From Chaetorhynchus papuensis (lineage: Eukaryota > Chordata > Aves > Passeriformes > Rhipiduridae): a stretch of DNA of 64,000 bases. The notes under the pieces are model-generated. The model saw only the letters and a list, made by a program, of their open reading frames with translations, made no database searches and was not told where the DNA came from. Positions within the stretch are counted from its first letter, which is position 1; each line of letters opens with the position of its first letter. This document shows, piece by piece, positions 60,668 through 64,000 of this stretch. Both the position numbers and the translations under genes were made by a program. Location: assembly GCA_013396525.1 (NCBI GenBank), contig VWYX01000120.1, positions 174,402 through 238,401 of the forward strand. The letters run 5' to 3'.

Positions 60668-60750
60668 GGTCAAAATCTGTGAGTTACACTGATAAAGACC
60701 ATAGAAGTCGGTACATTTGGACAGATAAGACTGAGAGAAGCACTGAGCCC
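60668..60750. mobile_element. Palindromic MITE-like ancient amniote repeat
   Basis: GGTCAAAATCTGTGAGTTAC followed by ACTGATAAA at the left, and ACAGATAAGACTGAGAGAAG followed by CACTGAGCCC at the right, match both arms of a short amniote palindrome whose arms read 'GGGCCAGATTCTGATCTCAGTTACACCGGTGTAAA'. The central ATAGAAGTCGGTACA fits its 'CATTGAAGTCAATGGAG' middle. The arms are still partly complementary to each other. Confidence 0.6.
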
Positions 60751-63700
60751 TGTCTCACAGTCAGTGTTTATAATAATCTGCAGACGCGGACCATGCAAGG
60801 AGGACTATCACCCTACTAGCAGCTTGTCATGAATTGTCATTTGAAATGATAACATAATTGTGCGCATGTACCATCACAAGGTGGCCTGGAGCCAGAGCCT
60901 GAAGCAGCCAGATGAGCTGTTAAAGGGAGGTGATGTCTTCCAAGTCTGAGCAGGTGGAAACAAGATACACATCTCGCTCTCCCTAGCCCATAAACATGCT
61001 ACTGCTTTTCTAGGTGCCCTTTAGGGGTCAACACTTGGGATGAAAAAAGACTTGGCTGTTCTGTCCTGAGTGTCAGACTGCTGGGAGATTACAGGTTGCC
61101 ATGATCTGAGCAACCACATGGCAAAATCACAAGGCATTCCTGCAGCTCTGCTGGTAGACCAAAGCTGTCCTGTGACGGCAAAACAGAGCTGGGTTAGTGC
61201 AGTGACCCTTTATTGGGACCAGGTTCCTCTCTGCCTTAGTGTGCTGGCTCACTGCAGCTCTTTATTTCCATATGTTTGATATACTTTTCATTTATGCTCA
61301 GAAGCTGGAGAGGTTGCAAGAGCAGATTGGGAACCTAGCACAACATTTTTTTTTAGGTAAAATAAGTATGAGAGATGATCGTCCCAATTTTCTGAGAAGG
61401 TACGGGAAGTACATGTAGGACACTGTTTTCTGGGAAATGACAGGAAGCACTGCCCAACTCTGTCATTCACCTTCCTACTAAAATTTTACAGCTTTTCCAT
61501 AATACCATGGCAGACTCAAACTCGTGCCCTCCTACCACCTGCTGACTATTGTCTTCCATCCCCTCTGACCTTACTTCTGCTACCGTTGTAAGTGCTTCAT
61601 TCCTGAGGGCTGAAAGCGGATTCTTTTCTGTGAATGTCTCCTGTAATCTGTGTTGGAAACAACACAAGAGCTCTCTGTGCAGTGGTCTGTGGCTCGAGGA
61701 CTACCTGGGCAAGTTCTGAGCCATGCCCATCCCTGGCTGTGTGCTTGGCTTTATTTTTAGGTAAGCCTGTGAAGATGACTGTTGTGCACTGAAACTAGGC
61801 CTATGTGTGGCACCTTGCTGGATTTTGGACTTTGTAGTTCTAGGGAAGACCTGATCAGGACTAGTTGCTCCTCTTTAAGAGAAACAGGATTTTGGAGAGT
61901 CATGGTGAGTACATAGAGAAAGCTAGTTGGAAGGCTGCAGTTGAGAAAAGGCTGTGCCAGAATATCATGGAAAAAAGACAAAAGGAGGACTTACCACAGA
62001 ACAAGAAAAACCAGAAATTATAAATTAGCAGCTGAGAAGACACATCCAAGAAGAAAAAAAACAGTGTTTATTATAGCGAGTGAAAGGGAAAATTTAATCA
62101 GGATGGATTACTTGATGAGAGAACTTCAGATAAATATGGCATTTGGGAAAACTAATTAGATAATAAATTAAGAGACTGTATAATAGCAAATCAGGGCAAA
62201 TATTCCTGTTGTCAGAATTACTGATGAATAATTTCCTAATAGAGGTTTTAAATCTTTCCTCAGCATATACGTCTTCTAGCACTTATTTTCTAAATATACA
62301 GTCAAAAGACATCTATTTCTGTAATGTCTGCAAATTATGCCTTCATACATTTGAAGACCCTATGGTAATTTAACAGGACTGAATTTTAATCTGCAGTGGT
62401 GTCTGAAGTCCAATTGGCTAACTTTAGTGAGACCTGCATTTCAGCTGTAATATGTTATTAACCTGCTTTCATGCACATAACGTAAAGAAACTTTCTGTAC
62501 TTGGGAAAAGAGAGGTGGCATAACTCATTCATTGAACCCACCTTAATCTTCCTCATCCACTCCTCACCTGTTTTGCACATTCTGTGCTCCGTATAGTAGC
62601 AGGACAAATACAAAATCGGCACTTACACGAAGGAGAAGAATACCTGAGTAGAAACCATTTAAAGTAGGAGCCAGCTCTATTTAAAATGTATTAACATTGA
62701 TCTTGTGTGTTCACCAAATGACAGAAAAGTGTGGTCCAGAGCATGTCATTTACCCATTACCCATTTACTTTTACCAGTCTGACCTAATGGTCTTTTTGAA
62801 AACAAAGCCCTTGAATTTGGTTTCTGGTAAACAAACTTTTCTGGACTCATTGAATGGTGGTTCACACACCAGTCATTGCTTGCCTGTTAGGTTTGCCAGC
62901 CTTTATCAATGTTATCTCATGCCTTTGGGAGGACCTAAAAATGGCCTATGCCGTATTAGTAATACTATTTGCTTTATGTCACCCCTCAGATCCACAGTGA
63001 ATTAGATACATACAGGAGTCAGTGAAATAATGGAAATACACCAAGTTCATCTGTGGTTTTGTCCTGAGCAGCATTTAAATCTATTCACAAACACAAGGCA
63101 GACTGCATAACTCAGCCATGCTGAGGGATCCACTAGTTGGCTGAGTCAGTAGCCAAATAATGGATGCTGGGTTTGTGTCATGTATGTTTTTACACAATCG
63201 ATTGAGCTCTGAGAACTTGATTAATCACTTTGACTTCTAAACTGGAGCCAAGAGAAAGTCACATGAGTAAGAGATGAATGCCACTACGCCTCCCAGACAA
63301 CATGCAGCAGCCGTGTCTAGCTAGAAACTGTCCCAAAGGAGGTCAGAGTCCCTTGAAAAGCCCTTATGAATGTCTAAAAATATAATGCCTAAGAACACTC
63401 TTTTTGCACTAAGAAAATAGAGAATGACTTTTGAGTACAAGTACTCTTGTACCTAGTGGAAACCTGCAGCCCTTTTTCCGTAAGAGGTGTGTTTCCATCA
63501 TTACAGCTGTGAGGAGGTACATCCAACTGTGGTAGAACTTATTCATAGCTCATCCATTTAAATATTTTCTTTTCACCTTCAACTTTGCTCCCCTTGTTTC
63601 CTCACCACAGCATTTGATCAGAGATTTATAGATAAGTTAACACTACTGACAGCCATTCCCCTGCCAGCCTTGCTGTCATTAAGTGGTGGCTACTTGTCAA

Positions 63701-64000
63701 GAGCTCAGGAGCAGAGACAACAGTGTGGTTGGACAGAGGGAAAAACAGTCAGTTCAGTGTTACCCTGCTGGAGTTAACCATCTGAGGTTCTAATGGGGTA
63801 GGGAGTGGAAAACAGTGCATGGTGCTGGTCTTAGAGAAATCCTTATGTCAATGGTTTGTCCAAAGAGGTTCTTATAGTTCATTTGAGCTTCCTCTTTGCC
63901 TGGCCTCTCACTGTGTGAAGAGGCCCAGGTGAGACCCAGAGGTGCAACAGACCCACACAAGACTGTGCAATGCGGGATCCTGTCAGAACACGGATGTTCC
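60751..64000. other. Unique non-coding sequence
   Basis: No gene, RNA gene or repeat that I can name. The 102-codon plus frame at 62697-63005 lacks any recognised domain. A T9 run lies near 61347. Confidence 0.5.

Noticed and set aside
1..64000. tRNA, snRNA, microRNA and CRISPR signals
   Set aside because: I looked for tRNA B-box sequences, U-snRNA starts, common conserved microRNA seeds with hairpins, and spaced direct repeats. None was convincing. A tRNAscan-SE and Infernal run would settle it.

Overview
The window looks like gene-poor nuclear DNA from a bird. Three things in the sequence suggest this: CR1 LINE 3' ends carrying the bird-type terminal ATTCTRTGA-like octamers (565-622, 5612-5680, 39418-39470); a solo LTR of an endogenous-retrovirus family common in avian, especially neoavian, genomes (about 4962-5563); and a background of much older amniote repeats. 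I cannot name the species, chromosome or nearest gene.

I could not support any protein-coding exon, tRNA, rRNA, snRNA or known microRNA. The longest open frames are about 140 codons, have no family resemblance I recognise and no convincing splice context. At the A+T-rich composition seen here, one or two frames of that length are expected by chance in 64 kb. The window is either a gene desert or the inside of a very large intron.

Layout: 0-6 kb holds a CR1 tail, an old SINE-like relic, the solo LTR and a second CR1 tail. 6-21 kb is mostly unique sequence with a 75-bp tandem duplication (8125-8275), simple repeats and an exact 21-nt palindrome (20619-20639). 21.35-22.13 kb is a long, heavily mutated CR1 covering the reverse-transcriptase C-terminus and 3' UTR. 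29-33 kb has T/G-rich tracts, a clear palindromic MITE-like relic, a CpG-containing GC patch and two weaker relics. 36-43 kb contains two MIR-like SINE relics, a CR1 tail, a (TTTTG)n microsatellite and a CTCF-like site. 46-50 kb contains a second long ancient CR1 on the minus strand, between two nearly identical RFX X-box-like sites, plus an A17/T16 inverted homopolymer pair. 56.8-60.8 kb has four palindromic or palindrome-like ancient relics within 4 kb.

No gene set works together here, and I found no new biological system. The most useful content is the ancient repeat layer, some of which may have become regulatory DNA, and a few sequence-specific regulatory candidates. Family assignments come from recognising consensus-like stretches by eye, so a Dfam/RepeatMasker run is the decisive test for all of them.
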